NCBI GenBank assembly: GCA_002347935.1
Contig: DDYK01000014.1
Span: 6,396-19,135 of the forward strand
Length of the DNA: 12,740 bases
Direction of reading: 5' to 3'
Source of the DNA: Actinobacteria bacterium UBA2236
GTDB taxonomy: Bacteria > Actinomycetota > Actinomycetes > Nanopelagicales > Nanopelagicaceae
Shown: in pieces, positions 1 to 7,797 of the stretch
Layout of the letters: each line of letters opens with the position of its first letter
Position numbering within the stretch: position 1 is the stretch's first letter
The notes under the pieces: model-generated
Told to the model about the DNA's origin: nothing
Seen by the model: only the letters and a program-made list of their open reading frames with translations
The model's database searches: none
Made by a program: the position numbers and the translations under genes

Positions 1-1448
1 ATTCTATTTTCAACAAAGAGATCATTGCCCTGGCTATATTTTTCAATTTTTGTTAAAAGCTCAGGGGCGATATGTCCAAGATAATTATTAATATCATCCC
101 AAGCATCGCTTCCTTGAACTGTGAGTTTGCGGAAATCTTCATTGAAGATATCTCTAATTACTCGAACTGTTAGATCAGGTTCACCATAAAGAAGTGATGG
201 AGCTGAAGTGCTGGTGTTTTCAGACTTTGCCTTAATGTCATCCCATTGAGCTTTAAGACGGATTACATCGCGCGTAAGTTCTTCATCGCTTGCTCCCTCT
301 GCAGCGGTTCTGACAATTACACCCTCTTCATCGGTGATTAGACCTTTCAGAATCTCTTTCAAGCGTGATCGCTCAGTATCAGCAAGCCTTCTTGAAATTC
401 CGCTCATTCCCCCACCTGGTACATAAACCAAATAACGACCAGGAAGTGAGATCTGACTAGTTAGTCGAGCACCCTTTTGACCGATCGGGTCTTTAGTTAC
501 TTGAACTAATACTGATTGACCAGTTTTTAGAACTTTCTCAATCTTTCGCTCTTGATTATCAGCAAGGCCTGTGGCATCCCAATTAACTTCGCCAGCATAT
601 AAAACAGCGTTTCGTCCTTTACCTATATCAACGAAGGCAGCTTCCATTGAAGGTAAAACGTTCTGAACTTTTCCAAGATATACGTTTCCAACATAGGAGA
701 TATTGCTATTGCGATTGACATAGTGCTCAACTAAAACTTTATCTTCCAAAATTGCAATCTGTGTTCTATCGCCTTGCTGGCGAACTAACATCTCACGATC
801 TACAGATTCACGTCTTGCAAGAAATTCTGCATCGGTAAGAATTGTTCCGCGGCGACGATTTTCACGATAGTCGCTGTAGCGAGGTTTATCTCGTCCTCTA
901 TCTCTATCTCGATCTTTGAAACGGCGAGGTGGGCGATCAAAGCTCTTCTTCTCTCTAACCGGCTTTTCTTGAACCGGACGAGGTTCGCGAACTTTAACTA
1001 CAGTTAAGACGCCATCTTCTTCAATCTTCTCACCTGGCGCGACACCATCAGCGCCTGAGCGACGTCGTCGGCGACGCTTTTTAAATCCAACGCTGCCTTC
1101 AGAATCACTACTTGGGCCTTGGCTTAGCTCTGAACTAGTTGTAGGACTTTTATCTTTTTCTAACCTGCGACGAGAACGTCCTCCCCTGCGACGACGGCGT
1201 CGGCGATTTTCTCTCTCCGCCTCACTCTCGCCAGAGACTTCAGGTGAGCTCTTTGCAGCAGGTTTTGTTGTTGCTGGCTTTGCCTTTGGGGCTGCAGCAA
1301 CGGGAGCTGCTTGAAATATTGGAGCTGGGATTACCCCGGCTTTTGATTTCTTCTCTTTAGCAGCAGGAGCGCTCTCGTCCTGTTCTACTGCTTTACTCGC
1401 GCTTTTCTTTACAGCGCGCTTACGCACTTTTTTTGGCTCTTCGGCCAT
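1..1448 (-). CDS. rne: Ribonuclease E/G, N-terminal part (runs off window)
   Basis: Endoribonuclease of the RNase E/G family, which starts mRNA decay and processes rRNA and tRNA precursors. 482 codons are visible and stop-free; the 3' part lies before base 1. Residues 1 to about 215 are low-complexity Lys/Ala/Pro/Arg-rich, with seven Arg at 82-88, six at 125-130 and an Arg/Asp repeat near 178-188. A folded S1-like RNA-binding region follows (GNVYLGK at 254-260, AAFVDIG soon after), then PGRYLVYVPGG. IVRTAAEG, with R380 and T381, matches the 5'-monophosphate sensor of E. coli RNase E (R169/T170). The catalytic aspartates (E. coli D303, D346) and the zinc-link cysteines would lie beyond the window. 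A long disordered N-terminal extension is typical of actinobacterial RNase E, unlike the C-terminal scaffold of E. coli. The ATG at 1448-1446 is supported by an AGAAGGA ribosome site 9 bases upstream. The gene follows rodA after a 205-base structured gap. Confidence 0.95.
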   Translation of the reverse strand, partial: MAEEPKKVRKRAVKKSASKAVEQDESAPAAKEKKSKAGVIPAPIFQAAPVAAAPKAKPATTKPAAKSSPEVSGESEAERENRRRRRRRGGRSRRRLEKDKSPTTSSELSQGPSSDSEGSVGFKKRRRRRRSGADGVAPGEKIEEDGVLTVVKVREPRPVQEKPVREKKSFDRPPRRFKDRDRDRGRDKPRYSDYRENRRRGTILTDAEFLARRESVDREMLVRQQGDRTQIAILEDKVLVEHYVNRNSNISYVGNVYLGKVQNVLPSMEAAFVDIGKGRNAVLYAGEVNWDATGLADNQERKIEKVLKTGQSVLVQVTKDPIGQKGARLTSQISLPGRYLVYVPGGGMSGISRRLADTERSRLKEILKGLITDEEGVIVRTAAEGASDEELTRDVIRLKAQWDDIKAKSENTSTSAPSLLYGEPDLTVRVIRDIFNEDFRKLTVQGSDAWDDINNYLGHIAPELLTKIEKYSQGNDLFVENR

Positions 1449-1457
1449 ACGATCAAA

Positions 1458-1464
1458 TCCTTCT
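1458..1464 (-). promoter_or_regulatory. Ribosome binding site of rne
   Basis: AGAAGGA on the minus strand lies 9 bases before the ATG. It fixes the rne start and is one of the better Shine-Dalgarno sequences in the window. Confidence 0.7.
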
Positions 1465-1534
1465 TATAAGTTTTCATAAACGCTTTTGTTAAAAGCATTT
1501 GCTAAAAAATCTGTGGTGGCACCTTTTTTTCCGG

Positions 1535-1614
1535 ATCTGCCGACCGCACCTAAAGAGCGGTCTTGGCGACCTCAAGAACCTGAGGCGACTTCGAACTGGG
1601 CAAGTATGGCAGAT
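1535..1614 (-). promoter_or_regulatory. Candidate structured leader RNA upstream of rne
   Basis: In minus-strand RNA, bases 1614-1608 (AUCUGCC) pair perfectly with 1541-1535 (GGCAGAU). This 7-bp helix encloses two hairpins: CCUCA/UGAGG with a 6-base loop (1585-1570), and GACCGC/GCGGUC with a 9-base loop (1562-1542). The second hairpin directly abuts the closing helix and could stack on it. An alternative hairpin, GGUUCUUG with CAAGACC (1580-1559, one bulged base), excludes both inner hairpins. E. coli RNase E is known to control its own message through hairpins in its 5' untranslated region. A similar role here is inference, and I recognise no named RNA family. Confidence 0.4.
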
Positions 1615-1626
1615 AGTTAAAGCCTT

Positions 1627-1640
1627 CGCCTAATTAGGCG
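1627..1640. repeat. 14-base perfect palindrome after rodA
   Basis: CGCCTAATTAGGCG is a perfect inverted repeat starting 13 bases past the rodA stop codon. As RNA it gives a 5-bp stem with an AAUU loop. No U-run follows in the direction of transcription, so it is not a standard terminator. As DNA it has the symmetry of a dimeric protein-binding site. Its function is unknown. Confidence 0.5.
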
Positions 1641-1653
1641 CAAAAAGCAGCTC

Positions 1654-2796
1654 TTATCGCGTCCTTTGATAGACATTTTGCAATAGGCCAATAGCGATCA
1701 AATTAGCAAACATTGCAGAGCCCCCATAGGAGAGAAAAAGGAGTGGAACCCCGGTCATTGGCATAAGCCCCATCGTCATTCCAATATTTTCAAAGATTTG
1801 AAATGAGAACCAAGCAACCACGCCGATACAGACCATTTTGCCGAAGAGATCTGTTGTTGCTCTTGCGATAGCAAAGGCTCGCATCAAGACTATGAAATAA
1901 AGTAGCAATATAAATGATGAACCAAGAAAACCTAACTCCTCGCCCGCGACTGTAAAAATAAAGTCTGTCTGCTGCTCTGGAACAAATCGACCATTGGTCT
2001 GTGGTCCTTCGAACAAACCCTTCCCAAGCAGGCCACCTGAACCAATAGTTATCCGAGCCTGTCTTAATTGATATCCACTGGCCTGCGGATCTGCTGAAGG
2101 ATCAACAAATGACTTGAGTCGATTTATTTGATACTCACTCACCTCACCACTAGCAATGGCTAGATAGACACCAGCTACACCGGCAATAAGAAGTCCAGTT
2201 ACCCAATAGAGCGATGCGCCAGATAGTGCAATCATGGTAATCACTGCTGCAGAGATAATTAGCACAGTTCCTAAATCTGGCTGCGCAACGATCAAGATAA
2301 GCGGAAGCCCAGCAACTCCTAGCGCTTGTAAGACCTGCTTATCACTTGGCTGCGCTTGCCCTGCTAAACGCTCTGAGAGAATTAGAGCCATTCCAACAAT
2401 AATTGAAATCTTTGCTAGCTCTGCTGGCTGAAATTGCAGACCACCAGGAAATGAAATCCAAGAGCGCGCGCCATTAACTGTTGAACCAAGGCCAGGAATT
2501 AATACCGCAACCAGTCCCAATACACCAGCTCCCCAGAGAAATGGTGTGTAGGCCCGAAGAAGGCGGTAATCAACAAGAGTTGTGCCATAGGCCAGGGCAA
2601 TACCAATAATGACATTAACTATCTGGCGCTTTAGGTAATACTCCGGATCTAGGCTATTTGCTGCAAACCAATCTCTAGTCGCTGCATAGACCAAGATAAT
2701 TCCAATTAAGAGAAGGAAGAATACAGCCATATTTAATACCTGATCTGCCCCTGAGAAAAACCCTTTCTTGCTCTTAGGTTTAAGAAAAATTTTCAT
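1654..2796 (-). CDS. rodA: Rod-shape SEDS peptidoglycan glycosyltransferase RodA
   Basis: Integral membrane SEDS glycosyltransferase that polymerises lipid II into glycan strands during lateral wall growth, working with a class B PBP. It has 380 residues, usual for RodA, and about ten hydrophobic segments, the first near residues 20-38. Family signatures are the FQPAELAKI block at 122-130, AQPDLGT at 171-177, a long loop with GGLLGKGLFEGPQ at 254-266, PEQQTDFIF at 273-281 and PLLFLSYGGS at 351-360. D278 in TDFIF is the conserved SEDS catalytic aspartate. FtsW is the alternative, but the position directly after PBP2 and the mre genes indicates RodA. The ATG overlaps the mrdA stop codon (ATGA) and only a weak ribosome site precedes it, so translation is probably coupled to mrdA. 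Confidence 0.96.
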   Translation of the reverse strand: MKIFLKPKSKKGFFSGADQVLNMAVFFLLLIGIILVYAATRDWFAANSLDPEYYLKRQIVNVIIGIALAYGTTLVDYRLLRAYTPFLWGAGVLGLVAVLIPGLGSTVNGARSWISFPGGLQFQPAELAKISIIVGMALILSERLAGQAQPSDKQVLQALGVAGLPLILIVAQPDLGTVLIISAAVITMIALSGASLYWVTGLLIAGVAGVYLAIASGEVSEYQINRLKSFVDPSADPQASGYQLRQARITIGSGGLLGKGLFEGPQTNGRFVPEQQTDFIFTVAGEELGFLGSSFILLLYFIVLMRAFAIARATTDLFGKMVCIGVVAWFSFQIFENIGMTMGLMPMTGVPLLFLSYGGSAMFANLIAIGLLQNVYQRTR

Positions 2797-4859
2797 GGCA
2801 GCACTGTCTTTGAGGAATCAATTCTTGGGAGTTTCTTCGGTGTTCCATTAGGAAATATTGCTACTCTTCCATTAGTACCAAAGATATGTTCATAGATCTT
2901 TCTTACTCCAACACCGCTTGTGCTAGCACCAAAACCACCCTGACTTACCATCATGACAACGGCATACTCTGGTTTCTTACTTGGAGCAAAGGAGGCAAAC
3001 CATGAAGTGTCATCTTTACTTGTACCATCTAAATTTCTACCAAATACCTGTCCGGTTCCAGTTTTGCCACTTACCTCAACTCCAACTCCAGAGAATGCCC
3101 CAGTTGCAGTTCCTGCAACCACCACTGCACGAAGTGAGTTTTGTATAAATTTAAGGGTTGATTTCTCAATTGGAAGACGACCACTAATCTCTGGCTTAAA
3201 TTCCTTAACTACTCGCCCGCTTGGTTCAACAATCGCCTTAGCAACCTTTGGCACCATCAACTTTCCACCATTGGCAAGAGCTGAATAAGCAACTGCCAAT
3301 TGCAGGGGTGTCATCAAAGTATCCCCCTGGCCGATTGAAAAATTGACCATATCTCCTGCTCTAACTTTGTCACCATCAAGGCAATTCTCTCTAGCTATCT
3401 CAATTAGGTATGGGGTGAGCTGGGGTTTCTTGGCCTTTTCGGTGTAATTACAGTAGAAATCTTTGTTTTTCTCATACCAGTTTAACTTCCACTGCCGATC
3501 TGGAAGTCGCCCAGAAAGCTCTGAGGGGAGATCAATTCCAGTTTTCTTTCCTAATCCAAATCCTTTAGCTGAGTTGAAGAAGTAATCATTGGGGTTTGAT
3601 TTTGGCTTTAAACCACCATCTCGTACCCATTCGTCATAGGCAATCTGATACCAGATTGAGTCGCAAGAAATCGCAATAGCAGTTGTCATGCTGATTCGCC
3701 CTGCCGCCTTACTATCAAAATTCTTAAAAGTCCTATCACCGATTTTAACTTCAGCGGGGCACTCATAAGTGCTCTTTAAGCTATACCCAGCATCTACTGC
3801 TGCAGAAAGTGATATGACTTTAAATGTTGATGCAGGAGCAAACTCCCCTTGGATTGCGCGTGAGAGAGCTGGAACTCCACTCTTTTCACTATAGAGATCT
3901 CTTGCCTGATTAACAGTGATTCCATTTTCCCAGATATTTAAATCATAATCAGGATATGAGGCCATCGCTAGCACTTCGCCTGTCTTTACATCCATAACAA
4001 CGGCAGCTCCAGAATCTCCGCGATATCCATTAGCTCTTGCGCGAAAGACAGCATCTCTTAGCTCTACTTCAACTGCTGCTTGTAATTTAGCGTTCAGGCT
4101 GAGAATTAGATGATTGCCAGGAACTGGCGCCCTATTTAGTGACTCTTGTCTAACTATTTCTTTACGATCGACAATTACTGTTCTGATTCCGGGAACTCCT
4201 CGAAGCTGATCATCGTAGAGCAATTCAACGCCAGCCTTGCCAATCAATTCATTTCGGTAATATCGCTTTCCTTCTTCGTTATTTAGATTCTTCTCTGTAA
4301 TTGGCCCTAAGTAACCCAGCACATGGGTGGCTTTCTGCCCGGCAAGAGATGGATAGGAACGAATTGAAACTGGTTTAGCGTCGATTCCTGGAAAGAGGTC
4401 AGATCTTTCTAGAATAGTAAAGACTTGATTCTCATCGGCATCTTTAGTTATTGGAATAGGTTGATAGCGATTTCCATTCCAACATCCATTTCGCTCGCCA
4501 CTTGCTAGCTCGCCACAGAGCCTAGTTCTGGTGTAGATATCGTTATATTCCAGCTTTAAAACCTCTGCCACTCTAGTTAATACTGAGACACCTTTATCTT
4601 CTAACTTATCCAATATTGATCGATCTGCTGTGACCATTAGCCCTGCTTTATTTGTTGCAAGCGCAATTCCCTCGTTATCAACAATTAAACCTCGAAGTGC
4701 TGGAGTTACGATATCTCTACTTTGGATATCAAGTGCTGCTTCTCGATATCGAGGTCCATCCGCAATTTGCAGATAAAAGAGTCGGCCAAATAAGGAGAGC
4801 ATTAATGAAATCACTAGGACTTGTGCAACCAAAAGAGTTAATGTGGAGCGATCTCTCAT
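2793..4859 (-). CDS. mrdA: Penicillin-binding protein 2, elongasome transpeptidase
   Basis: Class B PBP that cross-links the glycan made by RodA. It has 688 residues: a short cytoplasmic start, one membrane anchor near 8-30, a dimerisation/pedestal domain (about 48-230, with RGLIVDNEG at 56-64) and a transpeptidase domain (about 280-660). All active-site motifs are present: S344-T-F-K347 with the nucleophilic serine, S398-C-D400 (an SxD form, as in E. coli PBP2) and K599-T-G601. The predicted extracytoplasmic part has six cysteines (115, 126, 367, 399, 470, 493). CWNG near 126 and ENCLDG near 493 resemble actinobacterial PBP2 proteins as I recall them. The ATG directly abuts the mreD stop codon with no spacer, and AAGG within the end of mreD serves as a plausible ribosome site. 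Its own stop overlaps the rodA start. Confidence 0.96.
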   Translation of the reverse strand: MRDRSTLTLLVAQVLVISLMLSLFGRLFYLQIADGPRYREAALDIQSRDIVTPALRGLIVDNEGIALATNKAGLMVTADRSILDKLEDKGVSVLTRVAEVLKLEYNDIYTRTRLCGELASGERNGCWNGNRYQPIPITKDADENQVFTILERSDLFPGIDAKPVSIRSYPSLAGQKATHVLGYLGPITEKNLNNEEGKRYYRNELIGKAGVELLYDDQLRGVPGIRTVIVDRKEIVRQESLNRAPVPGNHLILSLNAKLQAAVEVELRDAVFRARANGYRGDSGAAVVMDVKTGEVLAMASYPDYDLNIWENGITVNQARDLYSEKSGVPALSRAIQGEFAPASTFKVISLSAAVDAGYSLKSTYECPAEVKIGDRTFKNFDSKAAGRISMTTAIAISCDSIWYQIAYDEWVRDGGLKPKSNPNDYFFNSAKGFGLGKKTGIDLPSELSGRLPDRQWKLNWYEKNKDFYCNYTEKAKKPQLTPYLIEIARENCLDGDKVRAGDMVNFSIGQGDTLMTPLQLAVAYSALANGGKLMVPKVAKAIVEPSGRVVKEFKPEISGRLPIEKSTLKFIQNSLRAVVVAGTATGAFSGVGVEVSGKTGTGQVFGRNLDGTSKDDTSWFASFAPSKKPEYAVVMMVSQGGFGASTSGVGVRKIYEHIFGTNGRVAIFPNGTPKKLPRIDSSKTVLP

Positions 4860-5378
4860 TTATCGCTGCCTTGCAGTAAGGGTTGCTCTATAAAGTTTTA
4901 TCACTAGGGGAATGTAAAGCGGTGAGAGTAGAGCGCTCCAGAGGGCATTTCCTGAGATGCTTCTAACTAGGTAGGTGGCGGAGCCAACTTCTTGGCCCAA
5001 AATTGCGCCAAATAATAAGAAGAGAATCAATGCAGATGAACTTGCCAAAACAGCAACACTTAGCATTACAAGAGGGCTTAACTGTGCATCTAAAGCTGCT
5101 CTTACATTGCTTGCTAGCAAATAGCTTAAAGCGGTGAGCACTAGTGTCCAGAGTCCAAAAGGTGCTTCAATAGTTGGAGATAGATCTAGTATAAATCCGG
5201 CAATGAATCCAGTTACTACTGCGCTATTTCTCTGATCTTGAATTACCCATGCCATAAAGAAGGCGAGATATAAAGAGAATCCTGCGATTAAGAAATCAAA
5301 CTGATTAATCAGAGCTTCTTGAATAAGAAAGAGAGATAGAAAAACAAGTAAGACTTTAGGAAGGCGATTAATCTCCAT
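4860..5378 (-). CDS. mreD: Rod-shape-determining membrane protein MreD
   Basis: Small integral membrane component of the elongasome that works with MreC to link MreB filaments to PBP2 and RodA. The 172-residue protein is strongly hydrophobic with about five to six membrane segments (near 8-25, 29-46, 53-68, 73-90, 100-128 and 140-162). The stretch GFIAGFILDLSP at 57-68, followed by PFGLWTLVL, is the characteristic MreD block. Identification also rests on its place between mreC and PBP2. The ATG lies 4 bases after the mreC stop, and AAGGAA at the end of mreC is a suitable ribosome site. MreD sequences diverge quickly, so similarity outside this block is limited. Confidence 0.9.
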   Translation of the reverse strand: MEINRLPKVLLVFLSLFLIQEALINQFDFLIAGFSLYLAFFMAWVIQDQRNSAVVTGFIAGFILDLSPTIEAPFGLWTLVLTALSYLLASNVRAALDAQLSPLVMLSVAVLASSSALILFLLFGAILGQEVGSATYLVRSISGNALWSALLSPLYIPLVIKLYRATLTARQR

Positions 5379-5382
5379 AGCC

Positions 5383-6300
5383 TTATTCCTTGGGCGTGGG
5401 GCTAGGTGTTACAAATACCGTAGCTGTTGGCGCGGGTCTTGGAGCTGTTGGCACTAGAGCATCACCAGGATCTCCGGCAACTGCTGCCAAAACTACACTC
5501 ACTACAGAGAGAGAATTCAGGTCAACAAATCCATTAACTTTTCCCTCTCTAGTTAATTGACCGACAGTATTTTCTACATAACTTATGCTTCCAACCGGCA
5601 CCCCAGGAACAAAGGGTTTATCTCCGGAGCTGCCGCGCGCAAGTAAAACATCGCCAACGCTAATTGCTGATGTTGCACTTAACATCTGTAGTGAGTAGTT
5701 ATCATCGCCTTGCCCAAGCAGGATTCCCATATCTTGCTTCCCAGCAACCCTTACCCCAATTCGAAAAGAGGGGTCGTTCATCAAAAGCACAATCGAAGAA
5801 GAGGAAGTTGTTGATTTCACGACCCCAACAAGTCCGCTCGCTGCAACAACTGTCATATCTCTTCTAACTCCAGAATCACTACCGATATCTAGAACTATAG
5901 TTTCGCTAAAAGTTCCAGTTCCACCTCTACTAATAACTCTCGCAGATACTGTTTTATAGCGAGCCTTTCCAGCAAGATCTAAAACGCCCTTGAGCGACTC
6001 TAATTGCGCCAGAGTCTCCTGGTTGAAAATAACTTGATTCTTTAACTCTTGGTTCTCTTCTTCTAACTTTTCAATCTTTGCTCTACTTCGACCTAAATTG
6101 CTAAGTTCTGAAAAGAAATCTTCCACTGGTGAAAATGCTCTAGTTGCAAGGCGCTCAAAGGGCGCTATGACACTTTGAGTTCCACTGCGAAGCGAAGTAA
6201 GAAGACTTACCCCTCTTAGATCGAGAGTAATAATAAAAAGCGAGGTCACCAATAAGGAAACCCATAGGAGCCTACTTCGATTAGAGCCTCGATTTGCCAT
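5383..6300 (-). CDS. mreC: Rod-shape-determining protein MreC
   Basis: Bitopic membrane protein whose extracytoplasmic domain binds and activates PBP2. It has 305 residues: a basic N-terminus, one membrane helix (about 11-28), and a coiled coil (about 60-108, rich in Glu/Leu, with KIEKLEEENQELKNQ) for dimerisation. A beta-rich MreC domain (about 115-275) carries the conserved DIGSDSGVRRDM and ASGLVGVV blocks. The last 25 residues form a Pro/Thr-rich, probably disordered tail. The ATG lies 7 bases after the mreB stop and lacks a good Shine-Dalgarno sequence, so it probably depends on translation of mreB. Confidence 0.95.
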   Translation of the reverse strand: MANRGSNRSRLLWVSLLVTSLFIITLDLRGVSLLTSLRSGTQSVIAPFERLATRAFSPVEDFFSELSNLGRSRAKIEKLEEENQELKNQVIFNQETLAQLESLKGVLDLAGKARYKTVSARVISRGGTGTFSETIVLDIGSDSGVRRDMTVVAASGLVGVVKSTTSSSSIVLLMNDPSFRIGVRVAGKQDMGILLGQGDDNYSLQMLSATSAISVGDVLLARGSSGDKPFVPGVPVGSISYVENTVGQLTREGKVNGFVDLNSLSVVSVVLAAVAGDPGDALVPTAPRPAPTATVFVTPSPTPKE

Positions 6301-6307
6301 GAGTTAA

Positions 6308-7348
6308 CTAACGGCGAGGCTCGGAGATCAGAACTTTCTCTAGCGCCTCAAACTCTTCAACGCACTTTCCAGAACCTTCAACCACTGCATTGAGCGGTCT
6401 ATCTGCAATGTGAATCGGCATATTTGTTTCATGGCGCAGTCTCTCATCCAAGCCCTTAAGCAGTGCTCCTCCGCCAGTTAAGACAATTCCGCGATCCATT
6501 AAATCTGCCGCTAACTCTGGTGGAGTTTTATCTAGCGTTCCCTTAACAGCGTTAACGATCGCATTCACTGGTTCTTCAATTGCTTTGCGAATATCTTCGG
6601 ATGAAACAACGATTGTTTTTGGTAGCCCAGTTGCTAAATCTCTGCCCCTAATTTCAGCATCTGGTTCATCACGGAGTGGATATGCAGATCCGATTGCCAT
6701 TTTTATCTCTTCTGCAGTGCGCTCGCCTAGTAATAGAGAGAACTCCTTTTTAACCCAGTTAATAATGGCATGATCAATCTCATCTCCGCCAACGCGAATT
6801 GAGAGCGCGGAGACGATACCGCCAAGTGAAATAACAGCAACCTCTGTAGTTCCACCGCCAATATCTACCACCATGTTTCCAGTCGGTTCATGGATTGGAA
6901 GCCCAGCGCCAATTGCTGCAGCCATGGGCTCCTCAATAATGTAAACCTTTCGAGCTCCTGCTTCATATCCTGCATCTTTAACTGCGCGCTGCTCAACCCC
7001 AGTGATTCCGGAGGGAACACAGATAACAATTCTGGGTTTTGCAAGATAGGTGCGCTTATGAACCTGGCGTATGAAGTACTTAATCATTAGTGCAGTGGTA
7101 TCAAAGTCAGCAATGACTCCATCTTTAAGCGGCCTTATTGCCACAATATTTCCTGGAGTTCTGCCAATCATTTTCTTAGCCTCGGCGCCAACTGCAAGAA
7201 CTGCCCCAGTATCTTGATTAACAGCAACCACGCTTGGCTCATTGAGAACGATACCTCTGCCACGAACATAGACCAGGGTATTTGCTGTTCCTAGATCAAT
7301 TGCCATGTCTCGCCCTAGGAAGGACAAGTCAGTTTTCATCTTTGCCAT
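6308..7348 (-). CDS. mreB: Actin-like cell-shape protein MreB
   Basis: Bacterial actin that forms membrane-associated filaments directing elongasome movement. It has 346 residues, standard for MreB. Nucleotide-binding motifs are complete: phosphate-1 DLGTANT at 18-24, E139-E140-P with the catalytic glutamate region, phosphate-2 DIGGGTTEV at 162-170 and the adenosine-binding TGGGALLKG at 291-299. RGIVLNEPSVVAV at 31-43 is the MreB signature. Mbl-type paralogues are possible, but the position ahead of mreC and mreD points to mreB. The ATG at 7348 is supported by AAGGAG 7 bases upstream. Met4 is a weaker alternative start. Confidence 0.97.
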   Translation of the reverse strand: MAKMKTDLSFLGRDMAIDLGTANTLVYVRGRGIVLNEPSVVAVNQDTGAVLAVGAEAKKMIGRTPGNIVAIRPLKDGVIADFDTTALMIKYFIRQVHKRTYLAKPRIVICVPSGITGVEQRAVKDAGYEAGARKVYIIEEPMAAAIGAGLPIHEPTGNMVVDIGGGTTEVAVISLGGIVSALSIRVGGDEIDHAIINWVKKEFSLLLGERTAEEIKMAIGSAYPLRDEPDAEIRGRDLATGLPKTIVVSSEDIRKAIEEPVNAIVNAVKGTLDKTPPELAADLMDRGIVLTGGGALLKGLDERLRHETNMPIHIADRPLNAVVEGSGKCVEEFEALEKVLISEPRR

Positions 7349-7355
7349 TTAATCG

Positions 7356-7361
7356 CTCCTT
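7356..7361 (-). promoter_or_regulatory. Ribosome binding site of mreB
   Basis: AAGGAG, 7 bases before the mreB ATG and overlapping the ndk stop codon, is the strongest Shine-Dalgarno sequence noticed here. It suggests independent, efficient loading of ribosomes on mreB within the operon. Confidence 0.75.
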
Positions 7362-7797
7362 ACGAGTTAGGGAAGAAAATCTTTATCTCGCGCTGCGCTG
7401 ATTCAACTGAATCCGAGCCGTGCACGATATTTTGTACAACTTTTGTTCCTTGATCACGGGCTAAATCCCCTCGAATTGAACCGGGTGAGGCAAGCGTCGG
7501 ATCTGTTGCGCCAGCTAGAGATCTAAAACCCTCGATTACTCTCTGACCTTCTGCGATCATGGCCACTATTGGACCTGATGACATAAATTCTATTAGGGGT
7601 TCATAGAAAGGCTTGCCTTGATGCTCAAGGTAATGATTAGCCAATAGATCTTTGTCTGCTGTTAGCATTCTAAGAGCAACAATGTGATATCCCTTGCTCT
7701 CAATCCGACTGATTACCTCGCCAACTAAACCACGACGAACGCCATCTGGTTTAACCAAGATTAGGGTGCGCTCTAAGGGAGCTGACGAATTAGTCAC
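7360..7797 (-). CDS. ndk: Nucleoside diphosphate kinase
   Basis: Transfers the gamma-phosphate between nucleoside tri- and diphosphates through a phosphohistidine, balancing NTP and dNTP pools in the cytoplasm. It has 145 residues, the usual length. RTLILVKPDGV at 10-20 is the N-terminal signature, and NIVHGSDS at 123-130 carries the catalytic H126. R92 and the GSIRGD segment (106-111) fit the nucleotide site. The start is GTG: an in-frame TAG lies four codons upstream, and no ATG occurs in frame until residue 44, after the conserved N-terminus. No Shine-Dalgarno sequence precedes it. An eight-codon reading frame overlaps the start (7816-7790). Confidence 0.96.
   Translation of the reverse strand: MTNSSAPLERTLILVKPDGVRRGLVGEVISRIESKGYHIVALRMLTADKDLLANHYLEHQGKPFYEPLIEFMSSGPIVAMIAEGQRVIEGFRSLAGATDPTLASPGSIRGDLARDQGTKVVQNIVHGSDSVESAQREIKIFFPNS

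Larger units (their letters stand above)
1449..1653 (-). other. 205-base rodA-rne gap, candidate rne leader
   Basis: This is the only gap longer than 22 bases in the window. It holds no convincing ORF and no tRNA. Reading towards rne it contains a perfect palindrome soon after the rodA stop, a region able to fold into a closed multi-helix structure (1614-1535), an A7 run, a T6 run, a small hairpin (GCTTTT/AAAAGC at 1482-1496) and the rne ribosome site. No GC-rich hairpin immediately followed by a U-run was seen, so no clear intrinsic terminator separates rodA from rne. A role as the rne 5' untranslated region is inference. Confidence 0.55.

Noticed and set aside
1463..1492. Promoter-like TTAACA, 18 bases, TATAAG just before rne
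   Set aside because: The hexamers are good, but transcription would start around 1456, past the rne ribosome site, leaving an 8-base leader. The strong Shine-Dalgarno sequence argues that the real start lies further upstream. AT-rich sequence gives such matches by chance.
1482..1496. GCTTTT/AAAAGC hairpin as terminator before rne
   Set aside because: The stem is short and AT-rich, and no U-run directly follows it. A terminator here, 34 bases before the rne ATG, would also cut off rne.
2953..3288. 111-codon plus-strand reading frame opposite PBP2, and the other plus-strand frames
   Set aside because: All lie antisense to well-identified genes, lack family features and have no ribosome site worth noting. 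They reflect codon bias of the true genes.
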